Below, piece by piece: positions 37,637-48,939 of a stretch of DNA of 64,000 bases. The notes under the pieces are model-generated. The model had not been told where the DNA came from, did no database searches, and saw nothing but the letters and a program-made list of their open reading frames with translations. Each line of letters starts with the position of its first letter. Position 1 is the first letter of the stretch. Source of the stretch: Acidobacteriota bacterium (lineage in GTDB: Bacteria; Acidobacteriota; Thermoanaerobaculia; Gp7-AA8); the NCBI GenBank assembly GCA_019244185.1, contig JAFATB010000011.1, positions 62,001 to 126,000 of the forward strand, in the 5' to 3' direction. The position numbers and the translations under genes are program-made.

Positions 37637-39043
37637 ATGGCCATCGCCAGCGTGAACCCCGCCACCGGAGAAACCATCGCCACCTTCGAGCCGCTGTCGA
37701 ACGCGGACATCGAGCAGAAGCTGCAGAAGTCGATCGAGGCGTACGCGATCAACCGCGCGCGTTCGTTTCCCGAGCGTGCCGCGCTCCTCCTGCGCGCCGC
37801 CGATCTTCTCGACCGCCGCGCGCACGACTACGCGACGACGCTCACCACCGAGATGGGCAAGACCATCAAAGCGGCCGTCGCCGAGGTACAGAAGTGCGCG
37901 ATGGTCTGCCGCCATTACGCGCAGCACGGCGAGGCGTACCTCGCGCCGGAGCGCATCGCCACCGACGCGCGCGAGAGCTACGTCCGCTTCGATCCGATCG
38001 GCCCGGTGCTCGCGGTCATGCCGTGGAACTTCCCCTTCTGGCAGGTCTTCCGCTTCGCTGCACCGGCGCTCATGGCCGGCAACGTCGGGCTGCTCAAGCA
38101 CGCGTCGAACGTGCCGCAGTCCGCGCTCGCGATCGAAGACATCCTTCGCGAAGCCGGCTTCGACGCGGGCGAGTTCCAGACGCTGCTCATCACCTCCGAA
38201 CAGGTGGCGCCGCTCCTCGACGACGAGCGCATCCGCGCCGCCACGCTTACCGGCAGCGCGCCCGCGGGCGCGAGCGTCGCGGCCGGTGCCGCGAAGCGCA
38301 TCAAGAAGAGCGTTCTCGAGCTCGGCGGCAGCGATCCATTCGTGGTAATGCCGTCGGCGAATCTCGACGAGGCGGTGAAGACCGGCATCCGCGCGCGCAT
38401 CGTGAACAACGGCCAGTCGTGCATCGCGGCCAAACGTTTCATCGTGCACGAGGACATCGCCGACGCGTTCGAGCACCGCTTCGTCGCGGCGATGAACGCG
38501 CTGCGCGTCGGCGATCCGATGGACGAGGCGACGGACGTCGGGCCGATGGCGATGCCGCAGATCGTGAACGATCTCGAGAAGCAGGTCGACGCGAGCGTCA
38601 GCGCCGGCGCGACGCTGCTCACGGGCGGCAAGCGTCTCCACGACCGCGGCAACTTCTACGCGCCGACGGTGCTGCGCGACATTCCGCGCGACGCGCCGGC
38701 GTACGCCGAGGAGACGTTCGGTCCGGTCGCGTCGCTCTTCCGCGTGCGCGATGCCGACGAAGCGATCCGGCTCGCGAATGCAACGCCGTTCGGACTCGGC
38801 GCGAGCGTCTGGACGTCGGACGACGGCGAGGCGGAGCGCTTCATCGCCGGCATCGACTCGGGTCAGGTGTTCGTCAACGCGATGGTCGCGTCGGATCCGC
38901 GCATGCCGTTCGGCGGCACGAAGCATTCCGGCTTCGGGCGCGAGCTCGGCGTGTATGGCATCCGCGAGTTCACGAACATCAAGACGGTGTGGATCGCGAA
39001 GAATCCGGCGCGCAACGACGTCAAGCGCGAAGCGGCGGAGTAA
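37637..39043 (+). CDS. NAD(P)-dependent aldehyde dehydrogenase (succinate-semialdehyde type)
   Basis: 468 aa from ATG 37637 (MAIASVNPATGETIATFEPLS). Rossmann and active-site motifs: PWNFPFWQVFRF, LTGSAPAGASVA, the general base in LELGGSDPFVV, and the nucleophile in NNGQSCIAAKRFIV (Cys). EETFGPVASLFRV and PFGGTKHSGFGRELG complete the family. The pattern is closest to succinate-semialdehyde dehydrogenases (Sad/GabD), which make succinate; other short aldehydes are possible. It is divergent from the TetR exporter operon and convergent with the SufR-like regulator six bases away. Confidence 0.92.
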   Translation: MAIASVNPATGETIATFEPLSNADIEQKLQKSIEAYAINRARSFPERAALLLRAADLLDRRAHDYATTLTTEMGKTIKAAVAEVQKCAMVCRHYAQHGEAYLAPERIATDARESYVRFDPIGPVLAVMPWNFPFWQVFRFAAPALMAGNVGLLKHASNVPQSALAIEDILREAGFDAGEFQTLLITSEQVAPLLDDERIRAATLTGSAPAGASVAAGAAKRIKKSVLELGGSDPFVVMPSANLDEAVKTGIRARIVNNGQSCIAAKRFIVHEDIADAFEHRFVAAMNALRVGDPMDEATDVGPMAMPQIVNDLEKQVDASVSAGATLLTGGKRLHDRGNFYAPTVLRDIPRDAPAYAEETFGPVASLFRVRDADEAIRLANATPFGLGASVWTSDDGEAERFIAGIDSGQVFVNAMVASDPRMPFGGTKHSGFGRELGVYGIREFTNIKTVWIAKNPARNDVKREAAE

Positions 39044-39049
39044 CGCGCG

Positions 39050-39685
39050 CTATTCGGGCCGGAAGCGCCACGTCGCGGGATCGATCGGCTCGTCGCTGCT
39101 CACGCGAAACACGCAGCGGCCGTCGCCGTTCTGGAACTTCTCTTCGCGCTGGACGCGATGCCCGAGGAGGCGCGTCAGCGCGTTGACGGACACGCTGCAG
39201 AGCGCGGGGCGGCGCATGGCCGTGTTGTAGAACGGGCAGTTGCGCTCGATGAGGCGCAGCTCGTCGCCGGTCTCGACGTCCATGTACGGATCGTCTTCGA
39301 GGTACCAGTGCTTGAGCGCGGCGAGTTTCTCGTGCAGCGTGAGCCCTTCGAGCAGCGGCGCGACCGCGGCGACTTTGTCGTTCGACACGCGCTCGAGCAC
39401 GCGCATGGCCGCCTCCGTCCCGAGCTCCTCCGCGACGGCGTCGATCACCGCGATCGACAGCATGTCGTAGTGCTTCGGAAAGAGATGATCGCCCGCGTCG
39501 CTGAGGCGGTACTGCGCGGCGGGACGTCCCGTGCGTCCGCGCGCGGCCTCGCGGTCGACGCGCGCGTCGACCCACCCTTCGCGCTGCAGCTGCAGGAGCT
39601 GCTGCCGCACCGCTTCGCCGGTCAGTTGCAACGCGTCGGACAGCTGCGCGATCGTCGCCGCGCCCTGCTGTTTGAGCGCGAGCAA
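39050..39685 (-). CDS. SufR-like helix-turn-helix regulator, probable Fe-S sensor
   Basis: 211 aa from TTG 39685; the frame stays open upstream and typical residues (TRAILTLQQLPDSRRAIL) suggest a longer N-terminus with an unclear start. The winged HTH is QQGAATIAQLSDALQLTGEAVRQQLLQLQREGW, followed by a GRPAAQYRLSDAGDHLFP wing. The C-terminal domain has three spaced cysteines (ERNCPFYN, PALCSVSV, DGRCVFRV), the pattern of SufR-type regulators that ligate a 4Fe-4S cluster. No suf genes are in the window, so its target is unknown. Confidence 0.82.
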   Translation of the reverse strand: MLALKQQGAATIAQLSDALQLTGEAVRQQLLQLQREGWVDARVDREAARGRTGRPAAQYRLSDAGDHLFPKHYDMLSIAVIDAVAEELGTEAAMRVLERVSNDKVAAVAPLLEGLTLHEKLAALKHWYLEDDPYMDVETGDELRLIERNCPFYNTAMRRPALCSVSVNALTRLLGHRVQREEKFQNGDGRCVFRVSSDEPIDPATWRFRPE

Positions 39686-39782
39686 AATCGCGCGCCGGCT
39701 GTCGGGTAGCTGCTGCAGCGTCAGAATCGCCCTCGTCCTCCGCTGCCTGCAACAGCGGATGTAGCCGGTTTCATTCGCGCCG

Positions 39783-40847
39783 CTACAGCCGATGGATGGC
39801 GCACCAGCCGTCGAAAGCGAGACAGACGCCCTCGCTAAGGGTCAGGAGCACTGGCAGCGAGCTTTGCAGTTCGGGAATGAGCGTGGCGTAGTAGCCCTCG
39901 ATGTGCTGATACACCATCTGCCGCAGCCACGCGCAGCTGACGCCGGGCGCGGGCACGTCCACGTCGCCGTCGAAGGTTCCTTCGAATGTGACGAACGGCA
40001 GGTCCGTGTACGTGTTGCCTTTCAGCGCGGGCGTGAGGAGATCGTTGACGAGCGTCTGTACGCACGGGACCGGCCGGCCGCCGAGCAGCGGCGGATACAA
40101 CGCCGGCAGCTCCGCGAGTTGCGCCCACGCGCGCGGGATGGCGTCGAGGGTGTTGCGTACGTTCTGGTTCCACGCGTTGAATGGGTTGTCGCCGACGGCG
40201 GGGAACGTCTTCGTGAAGAGCTGCATGAACGCGTCGTTGCCCGGCGTCGGACCGGCGCTTGGATACACGTAGACGTTCTTGAACTTGCTCGTATCCAGTC
40301 CCTGGCTGACGACGAGATCGAGCGCGATTGCCGGCGACAGCGCGCCGCCAAGGGAGTGGCCGGTGAAGATGAGGTTCGCGTTCGTCGGCGGGAGCTCGTC
40401 GAGGAAGTTGCGCAGCGTCTGCGTCGTGCGCGGGTCGGTCATGTTCTGCAGCGCGATGATGCCGGTCTGCGTCCCTTTCGAGATCTCCGCGCCGGCCAGG
40501 CCGCCGAAGCCGACCACGGTGCCGACCGCGAGGTCTTCGATGGCGGCGTCGAAGAGTGAGCCGGGATTGGTGCCCGCGATCGCGACCACGTGATCGTTCG
40601 TCTCCGCGCTCCGCGCGACGTACATCGCGTTGTCGGCTTCGTCGGAGAAGATCGAGCCCTTCGTGATCTGCGGCCCCCACACCACGTCCCACCGGCCGAT
40701 GTACTGCGTGAACGTGGAGCTCTGCAGCGCCTCGGTGAGCTGCTGTTCGAGCGATTCGCGGAGGTCGCCGACCGATCCCTTGCGGTTCGAGGCGAGGTTC
40801 GAGAGGATCGAAAGGACCGCTGTCCGCTGCTGGGCGGTGTACGCCAT
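39783..40847 (-). CDS. Class-3 lipase-like alpha/beta hydrolase
   Basis: 354 aa. The nucleophile elbow is FTGHSLGGALSPAIALDL, diagnostic for Lipase_3, preceded by HVVAIAGTNPGS as the oxyanion strand. VYPSAGPTPGNDAF is typical of the region before the catalytic Asp. No signal peptide is visible, so it is probably cytoplasmic or exported by another route. The ribosome-binding GGAGAG lies in the 3' arm of an 8-bp hairpin (40851-40875). It follows tRNA-Asn on the same strand. Confidence 0.85.
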   Translation of the reverse strand: MAYTAQQRTAVLSILSNLASNRKGSVGDLRESLEQQLTEALQSSTFTQYIGRWDVVWGPQITKGSIFSDEADNAMYVARSAETNDHVVAIAGTNPGSLFDAAIEDLAVGTVVGFGGLAGAEISKGTQTGIIALQNMTDPRTTQTLRNFLDELPPTNANLIFTGHSLGGALSPAIALDLVVSQGLDTSKFKNVYVYPSAGPTPGNDAFMQLFTKTFPAVGDNPFNAWNQNVRNTLDAIPRAWAQLAELPALYPPLLGGRPVPCVQTLVNDLLTPALKGNTYTDLPFVTFEGTFDGDVDVPAPGVSCAWLRQMVYQHIEGYYATLIPELQSSLPVLLTLSEGVCLAFDGWCAIHRL

Positions 40848-40850
40848 GCT

Positions 40851-40875
40851 ATCTCTCCTTTTCTGCGGGAGAGAT
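40851..40875 (-). promoter_or_regulatory. Hairpin covering the ribosome-binding site of the class-3 lipase
   Basis: On the minus strand ATCTCTCC pairs exactly with GGAGAGAT around a nine-base loop (CGCAGAAAA), and the 3' arm contains the Shine-Dalgarno GGAGAG three to eight bases before ATG 40847. It could limit lipase translation or mark the end of tRNA-Asn transcripts. Confidence 0.55.
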
Positions 40876-40907
40876 ATTATGACGGAATGATGTCAGTGTC
40901 GAGAAAA

Positions 40908-40983
40908 TGGCTCCGGCAGTAGGACTCGAACCTACGACCCGCGGATTAACAGTCCGCTGCTCTACCAACTGAGCTATGCCGGA
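40908..40983 (-). tRNA. tRNA-Asn (anticodon GTT)
   Basis: 76 nt with encoded CCA. Acceptor TCCGGCA pairs with TGCCGGA. Anticodon loop CTGTTAA gives GTT, and the T-arm is GTAGGTTCGAGTCCTAC. A promoter is visible just upstream at 41008-41036 on the minus strand. Confidence 0.97.
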
Positions 40984-41007
40984 GTACTAACGCTCCGAAG
41001 GGGGCGG

Positions 41008-41036
41008 AAAATAGCACCGCGATACCCCCTCGTCAA
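41008..41036 (-). promoter_or_regulatory. Promoter of tRNA-Asn
   Basis: Read on the minus strand: TTGACG (41036-41031), 17-base spacer, TATTTT (41013-41008), placing the start about 15-20 bases before the tRNA. A second TTGACC lies just upstream in a short direct repeat. Confidence 0.65.
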
Positions 41037-41043
41037 GGTACGG

Positions 41044-41493
41044 TCAAGGTAAGCGGTCGGAGTAACCCGCGGCGCGGCGGATGGATTCCAGAAGGCGCGG
41101 CAGCAGTTCCTCCACGATCTCGTACGTCAGCAGCACGATCCCGGGATCGCCGGCAACCATGGCGCTGCAGCGCGTCGTGTGCGCGGGGCGGTACAGCGCG
41201 ATCACCGGAATGCCGCGCCGGTGGCGTGCGTAGGCGAGCTCGTAACCCACGCCGGTGGACGGCATCGATACCTCCGCAACGACGAGATCGGCGTCATCGA
41301 GCCAGCCGAGGTCGCGCGCGAAGATGAAGTCGGGCGTGAGCATCTCGCCGCCGGCGCCGACGTCTTCGGCCGCGACGGCGCCGGCCAGGACGCGGTGTCC
41401 CTCCGCTTCGAGCGCGGAAACGAGACGGCGATACAGCGCGACGTCGGCGCGGCCGCCGGAGATCGCACCGGAGAAGTAGATCGTCCGCAGCAT
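41044..41493 (-). CDS. DNPH1/Rcl-like 2'-deoxynucleoside 5'-phosphate N-hydrolase
   Basis: 149 aa. It belongs to the nucleoside 2-deoxyribosyltransferase superfamily: IYFSGAISGGRADVALYRRLVSAL, DFIFARDLGWLDDADLVVAEVSMPSTGVGYELAYA, then CLFRP-like IALYRPAHTTRCSAMVAGD. The match to vertebrate DNPH1 (GSIRGGR, VVAEVTQPSLGVGYELG) is strong and collinear. DNPH1 hydrolyses modified deoxynucleoside monophosphates such as 5-hydroxymethyl-dUMP, cleaning the nucleotide pool. Catalytic Glu is expected in VGYELAYA. Divergent from RNase G with 45 bases between starts. Confidence 0.88.
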   Translation of the reverse strand: MLRTIYFSGAISGGRADVALYRRLVSALEAEGHRVLAGAVAAEDVGAGGEMLTPDFIFARDLGWLDDADLVVAEVSMPSTGVGYELAYARHRRGIPVIALYRPAHTTRCSAMVAGDPGIVLLTYEIVEELLPRLLESIRRAAGYSDRLP

Positions 41494-41538
41494 CGCGAGC
41501 GAAGTCTATCGCCGTCCGCCGGTTACAATGCGCGCCGC

Positions 41539-43038
41539 ATGTCCCGCGAGATCGTGATCAACGCGACGCGACACGAGTCGCGGATCGCCGTGCTCGACGA
41601 AGGCCAGGTCGTCGAACTGTGGGTCGAGCGCACCCGCCACCGCACGATCGTCGGGAACATCTACAAAGGGCGCGTGACGAAGGTGCTCCCGGGGATGCAG
41701 TCGGCGTTCGTCGACCTCGGGCTCGAGCGCGACGCTTTTCTCTACGTCTCCGACGTCATCGAAGATCTCGAAGAATACGAGAGCGAAACGCCGGACGAGT
41801 TGCATCTCGACGACGTGCCGCAGCCGCACCGTACCGAGGCGTCGATCTCCGATCTGCTGCGCGAAGGACAGGAGATCGTGGTGCAGGTGTCGAAGGACAC
41901 GATCGCCGGCAAGGGCGCGCGCATCACGAGTCACATCACGTTGCCCGGCCGCTTCCTCGTGTACATGCCGACGGTGAATCACGTCGGCGTCTCGCGCCGC
42001 ATCGAAGACGAAGAAGAGCGCGTGCGGCTCAAGGAGATCCTCGAGCGCATTCGTCCGCACGGCCACGGCGGCTTCATCGTCCGCACGGCGGGTGAAGGTC
42101 GCGGCGAGGAAGAGTTCCTCGCCGATCTGCGCTATCTCACGGAACTGTGGGAACAGATCCGCCGGCGCGCGGAGAAATCGTCGGCGCCGAATGCGATCCA
42201 TCACGATCTCGACCTCGTGCTGCGCACGATCCGCGACGTGCTCTCGCCGGAGTTCAAGAGCGTCTGGGTCGATTCCGTCGATCAGTACCAGCGCATCGTC
42301 GAGTTCCTCGACCAGATCCAGCCGCAGCTCGTCTCGCGCGTGCGCCTCTTCCGCCGCGAGGAGCCGATCTTCGACGAATTCGGCATCGAGCCGGAGATCG
42401 CGAAGGCGCTGAAGTCGAAGGTGTGGCTCAAGTCGGGCGGATACATCGTCATCAATCAGACCGAGGCGCTCGTCGCGATCGACGTGAACACGGGCAAATA
42501 CGTCGGGCGCAAGAACCTCGAAGAGACGGTGTTCCGCACGAACATCGAGGCGGCGAAAGAGATCGTTCGCCAGATCCGTCTGCGCGACCTCGGCGGCATC
42601 ATCGTCCTCGACTTCATCGACATGGAAGAGCCGGCGAACCGTCAGCGGCTCTTCGAGGCGCTGGAAAACGAGATCCGCAAAGACCGCTCGAAAACGAAGA
42701 TCCTGCAGATCTCCGAGTTCGGCCTCATCGAGATGACGCGCAAGCGCGTGCGTCAGAGTCTCGAGCGTTCATTGACGCAGGCGTGTCCGTACTGCGGCGG
42801 CAGCGGACGGATCAAGTCGAACACGACGATCGCGCTGGAGGTGTGGCGCGAGCTCATGAAGCTGCGCGACTTCCACGAAGGGCAGGACGTCATCGTGCGC
42901 GTGAACCCGATCGTCTACGGCACGTTGCACGCCGGCGATCCGATCTTCGAGGAAGTGGAGCGGACGCTCGGCATTCATCTCGTCTTCAAGCCGGATGAAT
43001 CGCTCCACCACGAGCAGTTCGACCTCATGCGGATGTAG
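41539..43038 (+). CDS. rng: Ribonuclease G
   Basis: 499 aa from ATG 41539, ten bases after a TACAAT -10 (41524-41529), so the leader is short. An S1 RNA-binding domain (VGNIYKGRVTKVLPGMQSAFVDLG) contains an insert rich in Glu/Asp. The RNase E/G catalytic core has AIDVNTGKYVG and IIVLDFIDMEEPANR with the metal-binding aspartates. The zinc-link motif is CPYCGGSG. It lacks the long C-terminal scaffold of RNase E, hence RNase G. It matures 16S rRNA 5' ends and initiates mRNA decay. Confidence 0.96.
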   Translation: MSREIVINATRHESRIAVLDEGQVVELWVERTRHRTIVGNIYKGRVTKVLPGMQSAFVDLGLERDAFLYVSDVIEDLEEYESETPDELHLDDVPQPHRTEASISDLLREGQEIVVQVSKDTIAGKGARITSHITLPGRFLVYMPTVNHVGVSRRIEDEEERVRLKEILERIRPHGHGGFIVRTAGEGRGEEEFLADLRYLTELWEQIRRRAEKSSAPNAIHHDLDLVLRTIRDVLSPEFKSVWVDSVDQYQRIVEFLDQIQPQLVSRVRLFRREEPIFDEFGIEPEIAKALKSKVWLKSGGYIVINQTEALVAIDVNTGKYVGRKNLEETVFRTNIEAAKEIVRQIRLRDLGGIIVLDFIDMEEPANRQRLFEALENEIRKDRSKTKILQISEFGLIEMTRKRVRQSLERSLTQACPYCGGSGRIKSNTTIALEVWRELMKLRDFHEGQDVIVRVNPIVYGTLHAGDPIFEEVERTLGIHLVFKPDESLHHEQFDLMRM

Positions 43039-43096
43039 CCGCCGCCGGTCACGGCACGTCGCTTGCTCTAATCCCGGGTCCGGAGTTGTCGAACCT

Positions 43097-43384
43097 TTGG
43101 AAGAGACGTTTACCAATCTCGCAGCTTTCCTGAACAGTCTGGATGCGGAAGGGGAGCAGAAGTTCGAGCTCTCGCACTCGCTGGTCATCATCTGCCCGGA
43201 CTGCGGAAAGAACATCGCCTTTCGCGGACGTTGCCCGAAGTGCGCGGGCAACAGCTGGATTCCGGCCGGTCACGCCGGCGGCATCTTCGAGCGGATGAAA
43301 GCGCAGCGGCTGCGGAAGATGATCGCCAGCCCCGACGACACCGCGTCGCTGAAGGCGGCGCCGGAGCCGGACGACTCGAATTAA
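43097..43384 (+). CDS. Small zinc-ribbon protein
   Basis: About 95 aa from TTG 43097, with GGAG eleven bases upstream; no ATG or GTG fits better. A helical N-terminus (TNLAAFLNSLDAEGEQKFE) precedes a four-cysteine knuckle pair, CPDCGKNIAFRGRCPKC, a rubredoxin-like zinc ribbon. The C-terminus is basic then acidic (MKAQRLRKMIASPDD). Function unknown; such ribbons bind nucleic acid or partner proteins. It follows rng by 58 bases and overlaps the convergent DUF507 gene by four bases. Confidence 0.72.
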   Translation: MEETFTNLAAFLNSLDAEGEQKFELSHSLVIICPDCGKNIAFRGRCPKCAGNSWIPAGHAGGIFERMKAQRLRKMIASPDDTASLKAAPEPDDSN

Positions 43385-43665
43385 GAGTCGAGCCCCTCGC
43401 GCAGATACTCTTCCTCGACGAGCTTGCCGAACAACGCGTCCCATTCGGCAGTGCCGCGTTTCGGCGCGTTGCGCATCGCCGCGATGCGGCGGCGCGCGTT
43501 GTCCTGACGCTCCTGTTCGCGGCGCAGCTCGTCGGTGAGCGCCTGCGCCATCGCCTGGCGCACCACCTCGCGGTCTTTCAGCAGGATGACCGCGCGCGAG
43601 CGCGCGAGCACGTCGACGAGCTCTCGTGAGAGATGCTCGAGCCGCTCGCGGGACGGGCGCGCCAT
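43381..43665 (-). CDS. DUF507 family protein
   Basis: 94 aa from ATG 43665 (MARPSRERLEHLSRELVDVLARSRAVILLKDREVVRQAMAQAL). The length, helical character and the late RNAPKRGTAEWDALFGKLVEEEYLREGL fit DUF507, a small family of unknown function. A charged central helix (DELRREQERQDNARRRIAAM) may be a short coiled coil. It lies just downstream of gyrA on the same strand, 25 bases away, so it may share its transcript. Confidence 0.85.
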   Translation of the reverse strand: MARPSRERLEHLSRELVDVLARSRAVILLKDREVVRQAMAQALTDELRREQERQDNARRRIAAMRNAPKRGTAEWDALFGKLVEEEYLREGLDS

Positions 43666-43690
43666 ACGCGAATTGTACGGTTTCGCGCCG

Positions 43691-46384
43691 TCAGTGGACC
43701 GGTTCTTCGCTCGGCGGTTCGTCGTCGGCTTTGCCTGTCGTTCCGTCCGTTGCTGCTTCAGAGCTGCCGTTTTCATCCGGCTCCGGGGTCTCCTTGTCGT
43801 CGTCGCGCTCGACCAGTTTGACGGCGCCGACCACGACATCGTTCTCATCGATGTGAATGATGCGCACGCCCTGCGTCTTGCGGGCGGCGATGCGGATGCT
43901 GGCGACGTCGGTGCGGATCATCATTCCCTGTTCGGTGATGAGCAGCACCTGTTCGTCGTCGCCCACGTGCGCGATGCCGGCGACTTTGCCGTTCTTGTCG
44001 GTCACCTTCATGTTCGCGATGCCGAAGCCGCCGCGGCGCGTCAGGCGATACGCCGAGACCGGCGTGCGCTTGCCGAAGCCTTTCTCCGTGATCGTGAGGA
44101 TGTAGCCGCGATCGTCGGCCGGCAGCGTCGCTTCGTCTTCGGCATCGCCGTCCGGCGTTTCCTCGGCGACGAGCTCCTGCTCCACCGCGACCTCTTCGGT
44201 GGCCGCCTCGTCTTCGCTGCCTTCGACGACCGGCGCTGCATCCGCCGATCCCGGCAGCACGTCCATCTCCACGACGTAGTCATCACCGCGCAGCGCGATC
44301 GCTTTCACGCCGGCGGCGCCGCGTCCCATCGGACGCACGCCCGACTCGTGGAAGCGGATGGCGTTGCCTTCGTGCGTGCCGACGAAGATCTCGCAGTTGC
44401 CGTTCGAGAGGCCGACGCTGTGCAGGTCGTCCTCTTCGCCGATGTCGATGGCGATGATGCCGGTAGCGCGCACGTTGGAGAACGCGGCGAGCTCGGTCTT
44501 CTTGATCTTGCCGCCGCGCGTCGCCATGACGACGTACTTGCCCTCGGTGAAGTCGCGCGAGGTGAGCAGCGCGCGGACGTTCTCGTTTGCTTCGAGCGGC
44601 AAGAGGTTCACGATCGCTTTGCCGCGCGCATTCGCCGCGACTTCCGGCACCGCGTACACCTTCAGCCAATACATGCGGCCGCGGTCCGTGAACACGAGCA
44701 CGTACGCGTGCGTCGACGCCACGAAGAGATGCTCGACGATGTCCTCTTCCTTCGTCTGCATCCCGATGCGGCCTTTGCCGCCGCGCCGCTGCGCGCGATA
44801 GAGCGACAGCGGCGAGCGCTTGATGTAGCCGCCGCGCGAGACGGTGATGACCATGTCCTCGTCCGCGACGAGGTCCTCGATCGAGATCTCCGACGTGTCC
44901 GGCACGATCTCGGTGCGGCGCGCGTCGCCGTACGCTTCTTTGATCTCGCGCAGCTCTCGCGCGATGATCTCGAGCACGAGCCGCTCGGATGCGAGGATCG
45001 CGCGCAGGCGCTCGATCGTGGCGAGGATCTCGTGGTACTCCGCGATGAGCTTCTCGCGCTCGAGTCCCGTGAGGCGCTGCAGGCGCATGTCGAGAATCGC
45101 CTGCGCCTGGATCTCGCTGAACTGCCACCGCGCGATGAGACCGTCCTTCGCTTCCTGCGGCGTGCGGCTGCCGCGGATGAGCGCGATGAGCTCGTCCAGC
45201 ACGTCGAGCGCTTTGACGAGACCTTCGAGGACGTGCGCGCGCTCTTCTGCTTTCCGCAGTTCGAAGCGCGTGCGGCGCACCACGATCTCTTTGCGGTGAT
45301 CGATGAAGTGCCGCAGCATCGTGCCGAGGTCCATGACCTCGGGTTTGTTGTTCACGATGGCCAGGAAGATGATGCCAAACGTCGTCTGCATCTGCGTGTT
45401 GCGATACAGGTGGTTCAGCACGATCTCCGCGATCGCGTCGCGCTTCAGCTCCACGACGATGCGGATGCCTTCGCGATCCGATTCGTCGCGCAGGTCGGAG
45501 ATGCCTTCGATGCGCTTGTCGCGCACCAGCTCCGCGATCTTCTCGATGAGGCGCGCCTTGTTCGTCATGTACGGAATCTCCGTCACGACGATCTGCTGCT
45601 TTTCGCTTTTCTTCTGCGTCTCGATGATCGCTTTCGCGCGCACCTGAATGATGCCGCGGCCGGTATCGTACGCCTGCCGGATTCCCTCGACGCCGTGGAT
45701 GTAGCCGGCGGTCGGAAAATCAGGTCCGGGGACGACCGTCATCAGCTCCTTGATCGTCGCGCCGGGATGCTCGATGAGCATGAGGCACGCGTCGATGATC
45801 TCGCCGAGGTTGTGCGGCGGGATGTTCGTGGCCATGCCGACGGCGATGCCGGAGCTGCCGTTGACGAGGAGGTTCGGGAACTTCGCCGGCAGCACCGACG
45901 GCTCGGAGAGCGAGCCGTCGTAGTTCGGCACCCAGTCGATCGTCTCTTTGTCGATGTCGTCGCGCATCAGCTCTTCGGCGAGGCGCGTGAGACGCACTTC
46001 GGTGTAGCGCATGGCCGCGGGGTTGTCGCCGTCGAGCGAGCCGAAGTTGCCCTGGCCGTCGACGAGGCGGTAGCGCATCGAGAAGTCCTGCGCCATGCGC
46101 ACGACCGTGTCGTAGATCGCCGAGTCGCCGTGCGGGTGGAACTTGCCCATCACGTCGCCGACGATGCGCGCGCTTTTCTTGTACGCCTTGCCCGCGGTGT
46201 TCCCCTGCTCGTACATGCCGTAGAGGATGCGGCGGTGGACGGGCTTGAGGCCGTCGCGGACGTCGGGCAGCGCGCGCCCGATGATGACCGACATCGCGTA
46301 GTCGAGATACGACCGGCGCATCTCGTCTTCGATGTTGACCGGGAACCGCTGCTCGTTCGAATTCGGATAATCCGTTTCAGCCAT
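43691..46384 (-). CDS. gyrA: DNA gyrase subunit A
   Basis: 897 aa. The active-site tyrosine is Tyr127 ([10 protein letters not shown]). The quinolone-determining region [13 protein letters not shown] has wild-type Ser88 and Asp92. The gyrase-specific GyrA box QRRGGKG is present, separating it from ParC. The C-terminal beta-pinwheel is interrupted by an acidic stretch of about 45 residues (around [14 protein letters not shown], nucleotides ~44120-44255), and the protein ends in another acidic tail. Together they make it longer than usual. It follows gyrB by 60 bases. Confidence 0.98.
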   Translation of the reverse strand: MAETDYPNSNEQRFPVNIEDEMRRSYLDYAMSVIIGRALPDVRDGLKPVHRRILYGMYEQGNTAGKAYKKSARIVGDVMGKFHPHGDSAIYDTVVRMAQDFSMRYRLVDGQGNFGSLDGDNPAAMRYTEVRLTRLAEELMRDDIDKETIDWVPNYDGSLSEPSVLPAKFPNLLVNGSSGIAVGMATNIPPHNLGEIIDACLMLIEHPGATIKELMTVVPGPDFPTAGYIHGVEGIRQAYDTGRGIIQVRAKAIIETQKKSEKQQIVVTEIPYMTNKARLIEKIAELVRDKRIEGISDLRDESDREGIRIVVELKRDAIAEIVLNHLYRNTQMQTTFGIIFLAIVNNKPEVMDLGTMLRHFIDHRKEIVVRRTRFELRKAEERAHVLEGLVKALDVLDELIALIRGSRTPQEAKDGLIARWQFSEIQAQAILDMRLQRLTGLEREKLIAEYHEILATIERLRAILASERLVLEIIARELREIKEAYGDARRTEIVPDTSEISIEDLVADEDMVITVSRGGYIKRSPLSLYRAQRRGGKGRIGMQTKEEDIVEHLFVASTHAYVLVFTDRGRMYWLKVYAVPEVAANARGKAIVNLLPLEANENVRALLTSRDFTEGKYVVMATRGGKIKKTELAAFSNVRATGIIAIDIGEEDDLHSVGLSNGNCEIFVGTHEGNAIRFHESGVRPMGRGAAGVKAIALRGDDYVVEMDVLPGSADAAPVVEGSEDEAATEEVAVEQELVAEETPDGDAEDEATLPADDRGYILTITEKGFGKRTPVSAYRLTRRGGFGIANMKVTDKNGKVAGIAHVGDDEQVLLITEQGMMIRTDVASIRIAARKTQGVRIIHIDENDVVVGAVKLVERDDDKETPEPDENGSSEAATDGTTGKADDEPPSEEPVH

Positions 46385-46444
46385 GCTTTATCGCGTCTGA
46401 TTCCGCTTGCGTTTCGTACGCTTTCCGTTCGCTTTGCGTACTGA

Positions 46445-48928
<2,484 letters not shown>

Positions 48929-48939
48929 TTATTGCCTTC

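Noticed and set aside
43051-43096. Extending the zinc-ribbon gene upstream to 42995
   Set aside because: The extra N-terminus (Ser/Arg-rich) is the rng 3' end read in another frame; the TTG at 43097 follows a plausible ribosome site.
43535-46444. A 969-codon plus-strand frame opposite gyrA
   Set aside because: Antisense to gyrA with a composition explained by gyrA codon bias (Asp/Val/Arg/Ala repeats).
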